The position numbers and the translations under genes were made by a program. Below, one piece after another: positions 61,962-64,000 of a DNA stretch of 64,000 nt. Below the pieces are notes generated by a model that was not told where the DNA came from, did no database searches, and worked only from the letters and a program-made list of their open reading frames with translations. The DNA comes from DATKFM01 sp046154965 (lineage in GTDB: Bacteria; Pseudomonadota; Alphaproteobacteria; Dongiales; Dongiaceae): NCBI GenBank assembly GCA_046154965.1, contig JBJXDY010000010.1:1-64000 (forward strand), given 5' to 3'. Positions within the stretch are counted from its first letter, which is position 1. Every line of letters starts with the position of its first letter.

Positions 61962-62933
61962 ATGTTGCTGCAACGGTATCTGTTGCCGGCGCTGCTGGCA
62001 CCCGCAATGTTGCTCTCAGCATTCGCTCTCGCTGCGCCCGCCGGGCTGCGCGACGATGGCAGCGACGTGGATGGCGAGTTCAAAGGCGGTGACGAGGTCG
62101 ACGGTTTTCTCCGCGCGGGAGACGATCGGCTCGTTCTCGACTATGCCTATGCCATCGAGGAGCGGCGGATCGATGGCGCTGTGCGCACCGGCGAGCGGCC
62201 GGTCCCCTTCACAACCGATCAAACGCGCGTCGTCGTTTTCCTCACCGACCGTCCAATCCCGGAAGAGGCGCGCGGCGACATTGCCAAGATCCATGAATTG
62301 GCGAATGCCCGCAAGTTCCAAGGGCTGGAGGTCTCGTTCGATTCAGCGGGCCGGAAACCTACCTGGACGGGCCGTTTGCTGCTGGGCCTGGACGCGGCCA
62401 ACCAGGTTTTCCGCCCCCGCAGCGGGCAGAAGAACTTCCAGCTCGAGGATTTCCGGTACCGCGGCAACGAAATCAGGGGCCAAATCCTGGTCGGCCGCGG
62501 CTTGCCGCTGTTCGACCGGAATGGCCTGCGCACTGGCGAGAAGTTCACTTTCTCGGTTGAATTCGATCTGATCGTCGATCAGGCCTCCTCGCCCACCAAT
62601 ACGCTGGAGCGCAGCGAGGCCCAGAACACGCCGCAGGCGGAGATTCTCCTGTCCGCGATCGACGCCCTCAAGCGCAACGACCTCGACAAGTTCCGGGGGC
62701 TGACGGCTGCGAACAGCGAGATCCGGTACCTGGTGCAGAGTCCCAACGACGCCGCCTACGCGGCGGCCCTGATCAACTACCTGCCGCCGACTGAGGACAA
62801 ACTCCGGTCCAGCATCAGCAAGATCGTGTTCTACGGCGACCGCGCCGCCCTTGTGATGCAGCACCCCGCCGGCGGCCTCCGGGAGTTCATCTTCGAGAAG
62901 GAAGACGGGCAGTGGAAGCTCAGTCAGGGCTGA
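61962..62933 (+). CDS. secreted protein of unknown function
   Basis: I do not recognise this 323-residue protein. It has a signal peptide (cleavage about ALA-AP, residue 25). Residues 40-200 form an acidic then mixed beta-rich region (VVVFLTDRPIPEEARGDIAK, TGRLLLGLDAANQVFRP), and residues ~225-323 a second part that looks like a nuclear-transport-factor-2-type fold (DKFRGLTAANSEIRYLVQSP, GDRAALVMQHPAGG). No cysteines appear in the mature protein. GGAGGAG precedes ATG 61962. It is likely periplasmic. Confidence 0.75.
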   Translation: MLLQRYLLPALLAPAMLLSAFALAAPAGLRDDGSDVDGEFKGGDEVDGFLRAGDDRLVLDYAYAIEERRIDGAVRTGERPVPFTTDQTRVVVFLTDRPIPEEARGDIAKIHELANARKFQGLEVSFDSAGRKPTWTGRLLLGLDAANQVFRPRSGQKNFQLEDFRYRGNEIRGQILVGRGLPLFDRNGLRTGEKFTFSVEFDLIVDQASSPTNTLERSEAQNTPQAEILLSAIDALKRNDLDKFRGLTAANSEIRYLVQSPNDAAYAAALINYLPPTEDKLRSSISKIVFYGDRAALVMQHPAGGLREFIFEKEDGQWKLSQG

Positions 62934-62982
62934 GCTGGCAGGAACGCCCACGTCGCACGCCCGTACAGCCCGACTGAGCCCG

Positions 62983-63846
62983 TTACTCCCCGGCCGCGGC
63001 GAGTCCGACGACCGCCCGGTCCGGTCCCTGGAAACGCCGGTCGTGGCGCAGCGCCGGGACCATGGACCGCGCCTCCGCCACCTTGGCCGGATCGACTTCC
63101 GCGATGATGTAGCCCGGCTGCTCGCCGCCATCGGCGACCACCTCGCCCCAGGGATTCACGATCAGGGAGTGGCCGTAGGTGCGCTTTCCTTCGGCATGGG
63201 TGCCGCCCTGGTTGGCGGCGAAGACCCAGCAGCCGGTCTCGATGGCGCGGGCGCGCTGCAGCACGTGCCAATGGGCCTTGCCGGTGGTGTGGGTGAAGGC
63301 CGCTGGGATGCTGAGGAAGCTGGCGCCGGCCTGGGCCAGGGCGCGATGGAGATAGCCGAAGCGGAGGTCGTAGCAAATCGTCAGGCCCAGCAGGCCCCAG
63401 GGGGTCGGCGCCAGCACCGCCCGGTCGCCGCCCTGAACCGTGGTGGATTCGCGGTAGGTTTCGCCATTGGCGAGATCGACGTCGAACAGATGGATCTTGT
63501 CGTAGCGCGCGACGATGCCACCGGCGGGATCGATCACCAGGCAGCGGTTGACGATCTTGCCGGTACCGGTTTCCTTGAGCAGGACGGAGCCGACGACGAT
63601 CCAGGCGCCGGTCTCCCGGGCCAGGGCGCGGAACGCCGCGACGCCGGGGTCGCTGGCTTCCGGCATCGCTTTTTTCAGCACCAGGTCGTTGTCAGGCTCG
63701 AACAGCGTGACCATCTCCGGCAGCTGGATCAGCTCGGCGCCGTCCTTGGCGGCCTCCCGGATGTACTTCGACACCGCCTCGATGCTCGGCGCCATTTCGC
63801 GCTCGGCGCAGTTCTGCACGCACGCAACCCGGAATCTGCCCGCCAT
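62983..63846 (-). CDS. carbon-nitrogen hydrolase (nitrilase superfamily)
   Basis: The 287-residue protein has the Glu-Lys-Cys triad of the superfamily: Glu44 (LIQLPEMV), Lys117 (ARYDKIHLFDVD) and Cys158 (TICYDLRFGY). VDLANGETYRESTT and GKAHWHVLQRARAIE place it in the Nit1/Nit2 branch, whose members hydrolyse omega-amides or deaminated glutathione. I start at ATG 63846; GTG 63864 is an alternative. Together with the GST and ChaC genes elsewhere it fits glutathione upkeep, but there is no direct link. Confidence 0.9.
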   Translation of the reverse strand: MAGRFRVACVQNCAEREMAPSIEAVSKYIREAAKDGAELIQLPEMVTLFEPDNDLVLKKAMPEASDPGVAAFRALARETGAWIVVGSVLLKETGTGKIVNRCLVIDPAGGIVARYDKIHLFDVDLANGETYRESTTVQGGDRAVLAPTPWGLLGLTICYDLRFGYLHRALAQAGASFLSIPAAFTHTTGKAHWHVLQRARAIETGCWVFAANQGGTHAEGKRTYGHSLIVNPWGEVVADGGEQPGYIIAEVDPAKVAEARSMVPALRHDRRFQGPDRAVVGLAAAGE

Positions 63847-64000
63847 CGATGCCTCCGCTGTCACTTGAGACCCAGCTTGTGCCGCGAACCGGTTGGATTT
63901 ATTACTTCCGGCCGGGCGGCGCGGGCATTCTTGACCGTCATCGGCCCCGAGGGCAAGCCGCCTTTAAGCCCAGTCCAGCGATGCGGCGCCGGGTTAGCTC

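Noticed and set aside
63865..64000. Possible small gene upstream of the nitrilase
   Set aside because: Only a 26-codon frame is open, with no ribosome binding site or recognisable similarity.

Overview
The window looks like chromosomal DNA of a GC-rich alphaproteobacterium, probably Rhodospirillales-like. The grounds are the gene content (methylamine-type N-methylglutamate genes, GlnT-type glutamine synthetases, FutA-type iron transport, TspO, many FAD amine oxidoreductases), high GC, and dispersed palindromes of the 'GTCATCCCCGC...GCGGGGATGACA' type. I saw no rRNA, tRNA or CRISPR array. No species can be named from the sequence alone.

Layout. 1-1.35 kb: an intact IS4-family element inserted in a REP-like palindrome. 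1.4-7.2 kb: a membrane-anchored endonuclease/exonuclease/phosphatase protein, an SDR plus aldehyde dehydrogenase pair, a surface-carbohydrate protein and a lytic transglycosylase-like protein. 7.4-10.3 kb: a small accessory block (TspO, fasciclin lipoprotein, small membrane protein, YajC-like protein, GFA protein). It is bracketed by imperfect direct repeats made of the 5' end of the transglycosylase gene and the 3' end of fhs. An IS30-family element (10.5-11.6 kb) sits in the right-hand repeat.

11.7-25 kb: fhs (formate-THF ligase), then, read on the minus strand from 24.1 kb down, mgdABCD - XRE/cupin regulator - mgsABC - gmaS. This is the canonical gene order of the N-methylglutamate pathway for methylamine: GmaS makes gamma-glutamylmethylamide, MgsABC makes N-methylglutamate, MgdABCD oxidises it and hands C1 to folate, and Fhs interconverts formyl-THF and formate. 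mgdC carries an in-frame TAG exactly between its FAD/NAD part and its folate-binding part. 25.9-29.8 kb: a Fe(III) ABC transporter.

29.9-37.6 kb: a second, paralogous set (single-chain FAD oxidoreductase, glnT, glxB, glxC, glxD and an unrecognised 153-residue protein) divergent from a GntR/FCD regulator. It is built like the first pathway but has no folate-linked four-subunit dehydrogenase, and its glxD also contains an in-frame TAG. The control regions of the two clusters share tandem 10-bp AATTGGT-N3 direct repeats, which suggests a common regulator.

37.7-42.7 kb: an EamA transporter, a histidine kinase with a molybdopterin-fold protein, a double-domain methyltransferase and a GST. 42.8-52.4 kb: polyamine-type use (ABC transporter with an embedded PLP decarboxylase, TetR, guanidinobutyrase, amine/amino-acid oxidoreductase). 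53-64 kb: mixed housekeeping genes (CBS protein, DUF4239 protein, esterase, rhomboid, GFA, chemoreceptor, amine oxidase, cNMP/DUF1003 protein, nitrilase).
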